The translations under genes were made by a program, and so were the position numbers. Source: Hyphomonadaceae bacterium UBA7672 (GTDB lineage Bacteria; Pseudomonadota; Alphaproteobacteria; Caulobacterales; Hyphomonadaceae). Taken from it: a stretch of DNA of 64,000 nt. The notes under the pieces are model-generated. The model saw only the letters and a program-made list of their open reading frames with translations. It did not search any database and was not told where the DNA came from. Every line of letters starts with the position of its first letter. The stretch's first letter is position 1. Positions 16,558 through 24,637 of this stretch are shown here, in pieces. The stretch is from contig DLHI01000007.1 in the NCBI GenBank assembly GCA_002483135.1, forward strand, positions 310,001-374,000, written 5' to 3'.

Positions 16558-16742
16558 TCAGGCTGGCGGCAATGTCGCTCGCCCTGCTTTGGCTTGCGGG
16601 CTGCATCAACTGGCAGGCTGCGTATGACAACGCCGCGCGCAGTAACTGCGATGAAGTGATCTCAGCCGAAGACCGGCAGGCATGTCTGGCGCAGGTCGAA
16701 CGCGATGCGAGCGAACGCCGGGCTGGACAACGCTCGCAGTGA
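16554..16742 (+). CDS. Small lipoprotein with a Cys pair
   Basis: A 62-residue predicted lipoprotein whose ATG overlaps the stop of the previous gene. The signal peptide ends LLWLAGC. The mature part has two Cys in NCDEVISAEDRQAC, a spacing that could form a disulfide hairpin. It is loosely like the small lipoprotein at 17422-17652, which also has a short Cys-Cys helix-like segment. Function is unknown. Confidence 0.65.
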   Translation: MIRLAAMSLALLWLAGCINWQAAYDNAARSNCDEVISAEDRQACLAQVERDASERRAGQRSQ

Positions 16743-16813
16743 CGCGCCCCAACATTCGCTTCTGAATTCCCGCGATGCATGTGTAGACTGTTCGCATCTG
16801 TTCCGGGATCGAC

Positions 16814-17359
16814 ATGGCCGACTTCGAAAACATCATGCGCCGCATCATCACCGGCGACGACGCTGACGGGCAGTCGCTAGTGATCATTGACGGTCCGCCC
16901 TCCGCCGCAAGCGGCGATCCAAATGTCGGCGGCCTGTTCGAAATCTGGCATGATGCCGCTTCCGGCCCGCTCGATCCGAAGGCGCATGCTGATCTCGGTC
17001 CTGAACGTAGCGTGCTCTCGCCTGCCGCGGGCAATGTGAAGGTGCGCTGGTTCGTGATCCCGCCGCGTCCGCCCGGCGTGCCGGTCGAAGACCTCAAAGC
17101 GGCGACGCGCGCCCGTTTTGCTTCCTTCGATGCCGAGGATCACCTCACCGACCAGTCGAAACATCCGGCCATGCACCGCACACATTCCATCGACGTCATC
17201 TGCCTGTTGCAGGGCGAGGTCGACCTCGTGCTGGACAATTCGCGCACCCGCGTGACACCGGGCCAGATCGTCATCCAGCGCGGCACCAGCCATGGCTGGG
17301 AAGCCATCGGCGGTCCTGCCCTGCTGCTGGCCGTCCTGATCGACAGACCCTTGAGCTGA
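16814..17359 (+). CDS. Cupin-domain protein
   Basis: A 181-residue protein with one cupin domain in its C-terminal half. The pattern HRTHSIDVICLLQGEVDLVLD followed by TPGQIVIQRGTSHGWEAIG gives the two cupin motifs with metal-binding His residues. The N-terminal part has no recognised domain. Similar proteins are often annotated as cupins next to aromatic-compound genes, but nothing here fixes the substrate. Confidence 0.75.
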   Translation: MADFENIMRRIITGDDADGQSLVIIDGPPSAASGDPNVGGLFEIWHDAASGPLDPKAHADLGPERSVLSPAAGNVKVRWFVIPPRPPGVPVEDLKAATRARFASFDAEDHLTDQSKHPAMHRTHSIDVICLLQGEVDLVLDNSRTRVTPGQIVIQRGTSHGWEAIGGPALLLAVLIDRPLS

Positions 17360-17421
17360 GCAATCCAGCGACTGGGTCGTAACACTAGCCTGCCGGATGA
17401 GTTGAGCGTAATGGAGCCGTC

Positions 17422-17652
17422 ATGATGAAAACCGCCCTCCTGTTGACCGCCTTCGCCACCCTTGCCGCCGGCTGCGCCAATAACGGCAAGCCCGAAACGG
17501 AACTGACGCAGGAACAGGTCTGCCTCGCTCATTTCGAAAATGACCCGGTGGAACGTGATCGCTGTCGCCAGGACGCCAAGGTTCGCGGTGACACGCCTCC
17601 CGACGTCGCGCCGATGCAGCTGCCGATCCGCACCGGACAAATGGGCGACTGA
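17422..17652 (+). CDS. Small lipoprotein with a Cys pair
   Basis: A 76-residue predicted lipoprotein: signal peptide MMKTALLLTAFATLAAGC, then a helix-like stretch with a Cys pair (VCLAHFENDPVERDRC) and a Pro-rich tail. Two adjacent ATG codons can start it. Resembles the peptide at 16554-16742 only in layout. Function is unknown. Confidence 0.65.
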   Translation: MMKTALLLTAFATLAAGCANNGKPETELTQEQVCLAHFENDPVERDRCRQDAKVRGDTPPDVAPMQLPIRTGQMGD

Positions 17653-17659
17653 TCTCCTA

Positions 17660-18286
17660 TCAGCGTCCCGTGGTTGACCAGGTCAGGTAAACCGCAAAGC
17701 CCGCCGACAGTAGCATGACAAGCGCAGCGATCCGGAAGAACCACATCGCAAAACTCTGCGACCTGAAGCGCCGCGCCAGCGCATCTGCGCCGCCTGCATA
17801 GACCATCAGCCCGAACATCTCGCATACCGTCACGGTGATCATGCTTATGATAACCTGCGGAATGAGATCTCGCTCGACGTTGAAATAGGCGGGCAGCAGA
17901 CCGCCGAAATAGACCAGTGCATTCGGGTTTGCGAGCTGCAGGCCAACGCCGTGCATGAACAGGCGCGAACGCGGCGGCGGCTCGCGGCGCAATAGGTCCA
18001 CTGGCGCGCCGAACGCTGTTCTCCAGGCAAGCCATGCTATGAAGGCGATGCCGACAATCTTCAAAGCCAGAAACGCTTCGGGAAACGCCCGCGCAACCAC
18101 GGCAATGCCCGACGCAGCGAGTGTGATCCAGACCAGATTCGCGAAGCAGATGCCCAGCGCCGGTGAAACAGAGGGCCAGAAGCCGTAGCGGATCGACGCC
18201 GTGGTCACGAGCATCACGGCCGGCCCGGGCGTCAGCCCCCCAGCAAGGAAGAGCAATGTGAAGTTGAGCCACACCCAGACGTCCAT
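17660..18286 (-). CDS. LysE/RhtB family amino-acid exporter
   Basis: A 208-residue inner-membrane protein with about six hydrophobic segments. It carries the family start FLAGGLTPGPAVMLVTTASIRYG and the later motif NPNALVYFGGLLPAYF. Relatives export amino acids such as lysine, threonine or homoserine lactone. The ATG at 18286 matches the usual family N terminus; longer starts add a non-membrane extension. It converges on the small lipoprotein with only 7 bp between them. Confidence 0.85.
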   Translation of the reverse strand: MDVWVWLNFTLLFLAGGLTPGPAVMLVTTASIRYGFWPSVSPALGICFANLVWITLAASGIAVVARAFPEAFLALKIVGIAFIAWLAWRTAFGAPVDLLRREPPPRSRLFMHGVGLQLANPNALVYFGGLLPAYFNVERDLIPQVIISMITVTVCEMFGLMVYAGGADALARRFRSQSFAMWFFRIAALVMLLSAGFAVYLTWSTTGR

Positions 18287-18394
18287 GCGCTTGGCCTTAT
18301 AGGCCTCGCGCGGACGTGTGTCAGGCGCCCGCCGGCGGCAGTTGCCCCGCTCCACCGCTGCGCTATCAGGGATGCAGACCATTCGGGAGGCGTC

Positions 18395-18922
18395 ATGGCT
18401 ATCGGCACCGCACACTCACGGAGAAACCCGGGGCTGGCTCTCGCGGCCTTCCTCGCGCTGGGCGCATGCAGCGGTTGCTCGCAGGTGGATACGCCCGCTG
18501 CCACGCCAGAGACACCCATCGCTCTCGAAGCGCCGCCTGCAACAGCGCCGGCGCCGGTCGCAGCATACCAGCTGCCCCCTGGCGCCCCGCCTCTGCCGCC
18601 CGATCTGCTGGCGACGGGATCGCAGGAAGCGCGCGACGATCTCTACTGCTCGGCCATGATCTACAATGCGAACCCCGACGTGTCGGATGCGCTCGCGCCC
18701 GTCGATGAGGCTCTCCTGCGCAAAGCCCAGATGATGGGGTTCGTCATCGGCGAGTCGGGCATCAACCGGCTGATGGCCGAGAAAGCGGCGCACGCCACCC
18801 ACGCGCGCGCCATTGCGGAGGCCTATGCCGCGCGGGTGGAATCCGACCTCAAGGCGAACGCACCCCGCATCTCGCTCGACGACTGCATGGCGCGCGCACA
18901 CGCCGTGCCGATTCAGCAGTAG
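18395..18922 (+). CDS. Lipoprotein, first of a tandem paralogous pair
   Basis: A 175-residue predicted lipoprotein (lipobox near LALGAC) with a Pro/Ala-rich linker and a C-terminal domain of about 100 residues. That domain shares a pattern with the next gene: GSQ-x-A-[RK]-DDLYC near its start, SGI-x-RL in the middle and RIS-x-x-DC-x-AR near the end. Two conserved Cys could form a disulfide. The next gene begins 9 bp downstream. The family is unknown to me. Confidence 0.65.
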   Translation: MAIGTAHSRRNPGLALAAFLALGACSGCSQVDTPAATPETPIALEAPPATAPAPVAAYQLPPGAPPLPPDLLATGSQEARDDLYCSAMIYNANPDVSDALAPVDEALLRKAQMMGFVIGESGINRLMAEKAAHATHARAIAEAYAARVESDLKANAPRISLDDCMARAHAVPIQQ

Positions 18923-18931
18923 GGGTCGCTG

Positions 18932-19507
18932 ATGGGCCTGAAGCCACGCCAGATTTTCGGACTTGGCGCCATCATCGTGTTCGGCGGCATCCTGGTGCTG
19001 CGGCTAACAACGCCGAGCGAGAAGGAACGTATGGAGCAGGTGCTGGCCAGCCTGCCGACCGTCTCGGCGCCGACGGGCGCGATCGAGTTTCCGCCCCTGG
19101 ACCTTACGACGCCGACAGCCCCTTCGATGCCGGACATCAACCTGCCATCCGCTGGAGCGACAGCTTCTGCTGAATCGGAAGTCGACTACTTTTCGCCTGG
19201 AAGCCAGGCGGCGAAGGACGACCTTTACTGCGCGGGCATCCTGCGAGCGCACTTCAACCCGGCGCTCAAGGCAGACGGCGTGACTGCGGCCAGTGAAATT
19301 CTCGAACTCTCGCGCAGCCTTGCCGGCTCCGGAATTACGCGGCTGCGTTCCGAAGGTCTCGCGACCGATCTCGACTGGGTCTATTTCGATACCGCACACG
19401 GCGACAGGGCCGAGGCCGACTACGCAGCCAGCACGCAACGCATCTCGACCGCCGATTGCACCGCGCGCGGGCGCGCCCTGCCCGCAGACACGCTCAAACT
19501 GCCCTAG
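18932..19507 (+). CDS. Membrane-anchored protein, second of a tandem paralogous pair
   Basis: A 191-residue protein with an N-terminal membrane segment (IFGLGAIIVFGGILVL) in place of a lipobox. Its C-terminal domain matches the previous gene (GSQAAKDDLYC, SGITRL, RISTADCTAR), so the two probably arose by duplication and were fitted with different anchors. Its stop overlaps the stop of the convergent monooxygenase gene. Function is unknown. Confidence 0.65.
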   Translation: MGLKPRQIFGLGAIIVFGGILVLRLTTPSEKERMEQVLASLPTVSAPTGAIEFPPLDLTTPTAPSMPDINLPSAGATASAESEVDYFSPGSQAAKDDLYCAGILRAHFNPALKADGVTAASEILELSRSLAGSGITRLRSEGLATDLDWVYFDTAHGDRAEADYAASTQRISTADCTARGRALPADTLKLP

Positions 19508-20688
19508 ACCGCGATCTTGCGAACGTCGTAGGCGTAGATCCAGTCCTGCCGCGAGCGGACGAAGGCCGGGAACAGCCGGTCCGCCAGCTTCATCGGCCCA
19601 TAGGTCGCCGCCTGCGTCAGCGCATTCGAGCGGTGGAAAACGCCCATATTGTTGCGCGCACTCGCCTGCACGCGCGCCGTGCGTGGACGGCGCAATCCCT
19701 CATAGCGCGCGAGCGATGCTTCCGAGACGCCATGCTGACCAAGGCATTTTGCAAGGATCACGGCATCTTCGATCGCCATGGCCGCGCCCTGCGCCTGGAA
19801 GGGCGGCATGGGATGGCAGGCGTCCCCCAGCAGCGTGACACGCCCGCCCTCGCACCAGCGCGGCAGCGGATCGCGATCGAACAGCGCCCACACAAAACAT
19901 GTGCCTGCGGACGCGATGATGTCGGGGATGGGCGGCGCCCAGTCGCCAAAATCATGCGCAAGGTCCGCCGGATCGCCCGGCTGGTCCCAGCTTTCGCCAC
20001 GCCAGCGCTCCGTCTCGACCACGCCAACAAAATTGATCAGTTCGCCGCGCCGGATGCGATAGGTGACGGCGTGCCGTCCCGGCCCCGCCCAGACGATAGC
20101 GGCCTGCGGCAGGTCTGGCGCGACATAGGCAGGAACGGTGATGCGCCATGCGACTGCGCCGGTGTAGCGCGGATCTTCCGGGCCGAGCATCTGTCGGCGA
20201 ACGGTGGAGCGCACGCCATCGGCCCCGACGAGCAGGTCGCACGGCAGGATGCCGCCGGTATCGAGTCCGACGCGCACGCTGGCGCCATCCAGCACATAGG
20301 CCGAGACGCGCGCGCCCAGACGGACCTTCACGCCGGCGAACTCGGCCGCGCGTTTCAGGATTTCAATCAGATCGGCCCGGTGGATGTGCAGATAGGGCGC
20401 GCCATAGCGCTGCTTCGATTCACGCGCGATGGGGATGGAGAACACCTTCTCCCCGGTCCGCCCGATCCGCATCTCCAGCGTCTCGGGCCGCGAGGAAACG
20501 GCGAGGATCGGATCGATGAGGCCAAGGGCGGTGAGGCCCATCACGGCGTTGGGCGAAAGCTGGATGCCGGCCCCGACCTCCGTGAGGGCGGCGGCGCGTT
20601 CCACCACCTCGACCTCATAGCCAACCTTGCTGAGCGCGATGGCCGCGCTGAGCCCGCCTATACCTCCGCCTGCAATCACGACTTTCAT
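19504..20688 (-). CDS. FAD-dependent aromatic monooxygenase (salicylate hydroxylase-like)
   Basis: A 394-residue group A flavoprotein monooxygenase, predicted to hydroxylate an aromatic acid with NAD(P)H and oxygen. It has the N-terminal FAD motif VVIAGGGIGGLSAAIAL, the DG motif GADGVRSTVR and the GD motif VTLLGDACHPMPPFQAQG. The ATG at 20688 places the GxGxxG at the very N terminus, as usual. No aromatic degradation cluster surrounds it, so the substrate is open. Confidence 0.85.
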   Translation of the reverse strand: MKVVIAGGGIGGLSAAIALSKVGYEVEVVERAAALTEVGAGIQLSPNAVMGLTALGLIDPILAVSSRPETLEMRIGRTGEKVFSIPIARESKQRYGAPYLHIHRADLIEILKRAAEFAGVKVRLGARVSAYVLDGASVRVGLDTGGILPCDLLVGADGVRSTVRRQMLGPEDPRYTGAVAWRITVPAYVAPDLPQAAIVWAGPGRHAVTYRIRRGELINFVGVVETERWRGESWDQPGDPADLAHDFGDWAPPIPDIIASAGTCFVWALFDRDPLPRWCEGGRVTLLGDACHPMPPFQAQGAAMAIEDAVILAKCLGQHGVSEASLARYEGLRRPRTARVQASARNNMGVFHRSNALTQAATYGPMKLADRLFPAFVRSRQDWIYAYDVRKIAV

Positions 20689-20748
20689 GGGACCGGAGAT
20701 AGACCGCAGGGCCTCCCCCGTCACGTTGACCTAGGCCAAGAACGCAAA

Positions 20749-20768
20749 AATCCGCCCGAAGGCGGATT
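20749..20768 (-). terminator. Orphan terminator hairpin
   Basis: AATCCGCC (20749-20756) and GGCGGATT (20761-20768) form a perfect 8-bp stem with loop CGAA. On the minus strand it is followed by TTTTTGCG. No minus-strand gene ends just upstream of it, so the gene it once served was probably lost when the neighbouring mobile DNA arrived. Confidence 0.55.
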
Positions 20769-20800
20769 CTCGTGTCGTACAGCAGGAATATTACCTGGAG

Positions 20801-20831
20801 CGGAAGGGTCACTTTCGGGCGCCTGTTCACA
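20801..20831. repeat. Decayed insertion-sequence end, copy A
   Basis: This segment contains GGGTCACTTTCGGGC followed by GCCTGTTCACA. It matches the two halves of the element at 22556-22573 and 24237-24249, and its last 12 bases recur inverted at 22495-22506. TGTGAACAGG next to GAAAGTGACC-like text recalls IS21-family ends as I remember them. No transposase remains beside it. Confidence 0.5.
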
Positions 20832-20913
20832 GACGGGGACGCTTTATCCGCCGTGGGGCGGGCGACGGATCAACGATCCTTCAACCACGGCGTTCCTGAG
20901 GGCTATGAGATTT

Positions 20914-20959
20914 GGGACATGCCGTGTCCTATAAATGTCCCACAAAACGTCCTATAAAC
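20914..20959. promoter_or_regulatory. Upstream part of the Fic operator array
   Basis: Repeated copies of the motif [AT]GTCC-TATAA and its complement: GGGACAT at 20914-20920, TGTCCTATAA at 20925-20934, ATGTCC at 20935-20940 and CGTCCTATAAA at 20949-20959. The same word forms the large palindrome at 21014-21039. The repeated sites suggest cooperative binding of a regulator. Confidence 0.55.
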
Positions 20960-21011
20960 ACGCTCGACCGTCGATAATTCGTCCTTTTACGACAAAATGT
21001 CTCAAACGGGC

Positions 21012-21040
21012 TTTTATAGGACATTCAAATGTCCTATAAT
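21012..21040 (+). promoter_or_regulatory. Predicted promoter of the Fic gene
   Basis: A perfect -10 (TATAAT, 21035-21040) lies inside the right arm of the palindromic operator. The matching -35 position (TTTTAT, 21012-21017) is weak, which fits a regulated promoter. Confidence 0.45.
21014..21039. promoter_or_regulatory. 26-bp palindromic operator before the Fic gene
   Basis: TTATAGGACATT and its exact complement AATGTCCTATAA are separated by 2 bp, giving 12-bp arms. It overlaps the predicted -10. The Fic protein has an N-terminal helix-turn-helix-like segment and could bind here itself, but a separate regulator is equally possible. Confidence 0.7.
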
Positions 21041-21044
21041 ACTT

Positions 21045-21070
21045 CTATGAAACATTTGGACGTTTCATAG
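21045..21070. promoter_or_regulatory. Second inverted repeat before the Fic gene
   Basis: CTATGAAAC (21045-21053) and GTTTCATAG (21062-21070) are perfect 9-bp arms around 8 bp. It lies between the predicted promoter and the GTG start at 21100. It could be a second operator or a hairpin in the leader. Confidence 0.55.
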
Positions 21071-21099
21071 GCCGCGAAATTATCAGATCGAGCAGCTAC

Positions 21100-22482
21100 G
21101 TGGCGCGCAAACGAAGCCCAAACAACGAGGAAAAGATCCTTGCCGCCATCAGCGGAAACTCGGATGGAGTCGCGATTGGCGAACTCCTTGAGCCGGACGC
21201 TACGCCTGCACAGCGCAAGGCGATGCAGCGCCGGCTCAAACAGCTGGTTGCCGAGAAGAAGATAGAGGTCCACGGTGCCCGTAAAGCGGCTCGATATTTT
21301 GCTCCAGGAAAACCTGCTCAGCAAACTCGGCCAGCAAGACACGCTGCGGAGGATGCAGCGATCTCGCTCTCTCCTTCCGCAGAGAAGATCCGCAAGTCAG
21401 TTCGTCGTCCGATTCCGAAACGCACCCCCGTTGGATACAACCGCGACTTCCTGGAATCCTACAGGCCGAATGAGACATTCTATCTTCCCATATCGGAGAG
21501 GAAGCGGCTTCGTGCGATTGGTCAGACCGATCTGCCCGATCAGCCGGCAGGTACCTATGCCAAGCAGATCATGCAGCGCTTGCTGATCGACCTCGCCTTC
21601 AACTCTAGCCGCCTCGAAGGCAACACCTACTCACTCCTGGATACCGAACGGCTCCTAGCCCTGGGACAGGTGGCGCAGGGAAAAGCGAACCAGGAAACGC
21701 AGATGATCCTGAACCACAAGGACGCCATCGACTTCCTTGTGTCTGACGCGGAAGAAATCGGTTTCAATCGGCACACCATCCTCAACCTGCACGGCCTGCT
21801 TTCAAACAACCTGCTCAATGATCCTGCAGCCGTTGGAAATCTCAGGAAGATCGGCGTGGGCATCGGCGGATCGGTCTACAAGCCGCTCGAGATTCCAGCC
21901 GTCATCGAGGAAGTCTTCGATCAGCTGCTCCATACGGCCTCATTGATCGAGGATCCGTTCGAACAAGCCTTCTTCGCCCTCGTCCACATTCCTTACCTGC
22001 AAGCCTTCGAGGATGTGAACAAACGCGTCTCGCGCCTCGGCGCCAACATTCCCCTCATCAGGGGCAACCTCCGCCCACTCTCCTTCATCGACGTCCCCGA
22101 CGACCTCTACACGTCAGGCATGCTGGGGATCTATGAACTCAACCGCGTAGATCTTCTGAGGGAGGTGTTTGTTTGGGCATACCGACGCTCGGCACAGCAG
22201 TACGCAGCCGTGCGCCAGACCCTCGGTGAGCCAGACGCATTTCGTCTGGCCTACAGGGACCAGATGCGGGAGGTCATCTCGGAAATCATTCGAGAGCGAT
22301 TCGACAAAGTCGCAGCCGTGAACCATCTGCGGCAATGGACAGCTACGAAGATTCCACCCGTCGACCGCGATCAGTTCGTCCGAGTCGTCGAGACTGAGCT
22401 TACAAGCCTCCATGAAGGCAACTTTGTTCGCTATCGCGTCCGACCATCCGAGTTCAGAGCCTGGAGGACCGCGTGGGGGTGA
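21100..22482 (+). CDS. Fic-domain protein with N-terminal DNA-binding-like region
   Basis: A 460-residue Fic protein, GTG start. Fic enzymes usually transfer AMP to target proteins. The Fic motif is of the HIPYLQAFEDVNKRVSR type (H296, N307, R309, R312). The inhibitory helix motif [ST]xxxE[GN] is present at residues 169-174, so the enzyme probably restrains itself and needs no separate antitoxin; none is encoded beside it. The first 70 residues look like a winged helix. Codon use is less GC-rich than in neighbours, and decayed insertion-sequence ends flank the gene, which points to transfer. Confidence 0.85.
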   Translation: MARKRSPNNEEKILAAISGNSDGVAIGELLEPDATPAQRKAMQRRLKQLVAEKKIEVHGARKAARYFAPGKPAQQTRPARHAAEDAAISLSPSAEKIRKSVRRPIPKRTPVGYNRDFLESYRPNETFYLPISERKRLRAIGQTDLPDQPAGTYAKQIMQRLLIDLAFNSSRLEGNTYSLLDTERLLALGQVAQGKANQETQMILNHKDAIDFLVSDAEEIGFNRHTILNLHGLLSNNLLNDPAAVGNLRKIGVGIGGSVYKPLEIPAVIEEVFDQLLHTASLIEDPFEQAFFALVHIPYLQAFEDVNKRVSRLGANIPLIRGNLRPLSFIDVPDDLYTSGMLGIYELNRVDLLREVFVWAYRRSAQQYAAVRQTLGEPDAFRLAYRDQMREVISEIIRERFDKVAAVNHLRQWTATKIPPVDRDQFVRVVETELTSLHEGNFVRYRVRPSEFRAWRTAWG

Positions 22483-22564
22483 CGGGCGTGCCGTTGTGAA
22501 CAGGCGTGGGGCCCCGACGCCGATCGGCGCACTTAGAGCTTGATTTTGGAGCAAGCGGAGGGGT

Positions 22565-22572
22565 CACTTTCG
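22565..22572. repeat. Left target-site duplication of the ISL3-type element
   Basis: CACTTTCG before the left end of the element recurs at 24228-24235 just past the right end. The match extends to 9 bp (CACTTTCGG) because the next base is also G. Eight base pairs is the usual size for ISL3 elements. Confidence 0.8.
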
Positions 22573-22595
22573 GGCTCTGACGCACTCTCGATGAT
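22573..22595. repeat. Left inverted repeat of the ISL3-type element
   Basis: Begins GGCTCTGACGCACTC and ends TCGATGAT. It matches the right inverted repeat at 21 of 23 positions. GGCTCT is a common start for ISL3 ends. Confidence 0.85.
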
Positions 22596-22607
22596 GATCG
22601 CCGCGCA

Positions 22608-24161
22608 TCAGTCTGCTCCGATCAGACGAGCTTGCAGGAGGTCAAGCTTTCCGCGGCCGTACATCTGTCGCTTCACCATCTTCAGCCGGGTTATCTGCCC
22701 CTCGGTCTGACCATTCGACCACGGTTGGGTAATGCCTGCGTTGATTGCAGCCTTGTCCTTCGCGACGCCGCCGGCAAAGGAAGCGATGAGGCTGGCGCCA
22801 GCGGCGGTTATCCAGTCGCCGAGATCGGCAGTAGCTTTGGTGCGGATCATTGCGTGGAAGCGATCGACCAGCGTCCGTGCGGCGACGAGGTCCGGCACGC
22901 CGGCCTCGACGGCGGCGACGGTCACGGTGTCTGCCTTGCTCAGGTGGTCACGCGCCATGGTCATCATCCGCGCAATCGTTCGCGCGGATGGGGTCTTGCG
23001 CAATCCCTCGCCAGCGGTTTCAGACCGTCGGCGGCGTGTCGCCCATTCACCAACGACACGCCGGCAGCCGCTGTAGCCTTCGGTTTTCACGCGACGCCAG
23101 AGTTCGGCGCCGTTACGGCAGCCGCTTGCCCATTGCTCATCGAGAAACGGCAAGTGCGGTTCGAGGGAGCTCTGGCGGGTGCGGAAGACGTCTGTCCGCA
23201 ATCCGCGGACGACATGGCGAACGAGCTTGCGGCCGTGACCTGTCCGCCGGACGATCTCCTTGATCGCCACGCCATCGGCAGAAAGCTTGAGAATGCTGGC
23301 ATTGGTGTCCTCTCGCCGCAAATAGCCCTCATATTGGATTCTTTCCGCGCTCGTCAGAAGATCCGGATTGATCTTCGCCGCACCGGTGGCGGTCCGTATC
23401 GCCCGCATCGACTTGCGTACGGCGTCGACGAAGGCGGCGCTGGCGTTCTCCATGAGATGCCAGCGATCCGCCACCTGGATGGCATCCGGAAGAGCCTTCG
23501 CGGCGGCCTCGCCATAGCCGCCGCCGCGGTCGCGCGAGACGATCTCGATCTCGGGATGATCGGCGAACCAGGCTGCGACTGTAGCAGCCTCGCGATCGGG
23601 CAGCAGAGTGACGACACGCCGCCGCTCCAGGTCGCAGACAATGGTCCCATAGCGTTGGTTGCGGCGAAGAGCCCAGTCATCGACGCCGACAACCTTCAAC
23701 GTCTTGGAATAAGGGCTCGCCCGCCGGCGCACGACCCGCAGAAGCGTGTCGTTGCTGACCGGCAGCATCAGGCGCTTCGCGAATCCCGCCCCGGGTCTGC
23801 CACCGAGCGCCAGGCCAAGATGATGAACGACGCACTCCAGCCGAGCAGTCCGGCGTGATCGGCTTGCCAGAATGTTCTCCCCGAACCGCTCGGCGAAAAT
23901 CCGCCGCGCGCACAGTGGCGCCTCGCACACGAACCGGCGGACGACAACGCGTAATCGGACCTTGCGACCCACGCAGGGCAGATCCGCCACCTGCCTCAAA
24001 TACCGGCTGTGCACGCGCCGCGAATCCGAACCGCAAAGCGGACATGCCGCAGAGGGCGCTTGGGCATGTGTTGTCACCGTGATGCCGTCGCATTCCTCGT
24101 CGATGCTCTCGACGACCAAACCGCGAGGTACGAGGCTCGAAATCTGAAACCGGAACGCCAT
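22608..24161 (-). CDS. ISL3 family transposase
   Basis: A full-length DDE transposase of 517 residues. The N terminus has a zinc-finger-like CPLCG plus later Cys. The catalytic acidic residues sit in GVDDWALRRNQRYG, VSRDRGGGYGEAA and SNGQTEGQITRLK, and the C-terminal KRQMYGRGKLDLL is typical of the family. The ATG at 24161 matches the usual N terminus. There is no frameshift, so it is probably active. Confidence 0.93.
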   Translation of the reverse strand: MAFRFQISSLVPRGLVVESIDEECDGITVTTHAQAPSAACPLCGSDSRRVHSRYLRQVADLPCVGRKVRLRVVVRRFVCEAPLCARRIFAERFGENILASRSRRTARLECVVHHLGLALGGRPGAGFAKRLMLPVSNDTLLRVVRRRASPYSKTLKVVGVDDWALRRNQRYGTIVCDLERRRVVTLLPDREAATVAAWFADHPEIEIVSRDRGGGYGEAAAKALPDAIQVADRWHLMENASAAFVDAVRKSMRAIRTATGAAKINPDLLTSAERIQYEGYLRREDTNASILKLSADGVAIKEIVRRTGHGRKLVRHVVRGLRTDVFRTRQSSLEPHLPFLDEQWASGCRNGAELWRRVKTEGYSGCRRVVGEWATRRRRSETAGEGLRKTPSARTIARMMTMARDHLSKADTVTVAAVEAGVPDLVAARTLVDRFHAMIRTKATADLGDWITAAGASLIASFAGGVAKDKAAINAGITQPWSNGQTEGQITRLKMVKRQMYGRGKLDLLQARLIGAD

Positions 24162-24205
24162 GACGCTGTATCTCCTTGAGAAACAGCACCAGTCCGCCAC
24201 CGGAA

Positions 24206-24228
24206 ATCATCGAAAGTGAGTCAGAGCC
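24206..24228. repeat. Right inverted repeat of the ISL3-type element
   Basis: Reads GGCTCTGACTCACTT then TCGATGAT on the minus strand. The second copy of the target duplication follows directly to the right. Confidence 0.85.
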
Positions 24229-24235
24229 ACTTTCG
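24228..24235. repeat. Right target-site duplication of the ISL3-type element
   Basis: CACTTTCG, identical to 22565-22572 on the other side of the element. Confidence 0.8.
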
Positions 24236-24470
24236 GATGCCTATTCACAGTGAAGACCAGCATGTTGTGCTCGTAGGGCGACCAAGAAGCTCAACCGACG
24301 CAGCCCAGCGCTCGGCCCTCGCTGGGGCACAACACGCATCGAAACCGAACTGCGTGCATCGAAAAAAATCTGCAGTGGACTGTCCCGGCGCCCCAATCCC
24401 ACCCCAAAACCCAAAACGGCTTCGCCACACTCGGAGGAGTGTTGCTAACCGTCTGTTTTTAAAGCAATTT

Positions 24471-24545
<75 letters not shown>

Positions 24546-24584
24546 TCGCTGGGTAAAAAGGCCCTGAGGCCTCGGGAGGGCGGT

Positions 24585-24613
24585 CTATAAGCCGAAAGCC
24601 GGGGCGGATGCAA
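24585..24613 (-). promoter_or_regulatory. Predicted promoter of tRNA-Gly
   Basis: On the minus strand TTGCAT (24613-24608) and TTATAG (24590-24585) are separated by 17 bp. Transcription would start about 30 bp before the mature tRNA. Confidence 0.5.
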
Positions 24614-24637
24614 GGGGCGCCTCCAGCCCTTCGACAA

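Larger units (their letters stand above)
22573..24227. mobile_element. ISL3-family insertion sequence, about 1,655 bp
   Basis: Complete element: one intact transposase gene on the minus strand, terminal inverted repeats of about 23 bp with two mismatches, and an 8-bp target duplication. The exact border is ambiguous by one base. It inserted into an older decayed element next to the Fic gene. The intact open frame and clean duplication suggest recent insertion. Confidence 0.88.
22495..24249. mobile_element. Decayed insertion-sequence remnant interrupted by an ISL3-type element
   Basis: The left end TGTGAACAGGCG (22495-22506) is matched by the inverted right end ending TTCACA at 24249. Removing the nested element leaves only about 100 bp with no transposase, like a miniature or gutted element. 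Its right half resembles copy A at 20801-20831. The family (IS21-like) is a guess from the end sequence. Confidence 0.45.
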
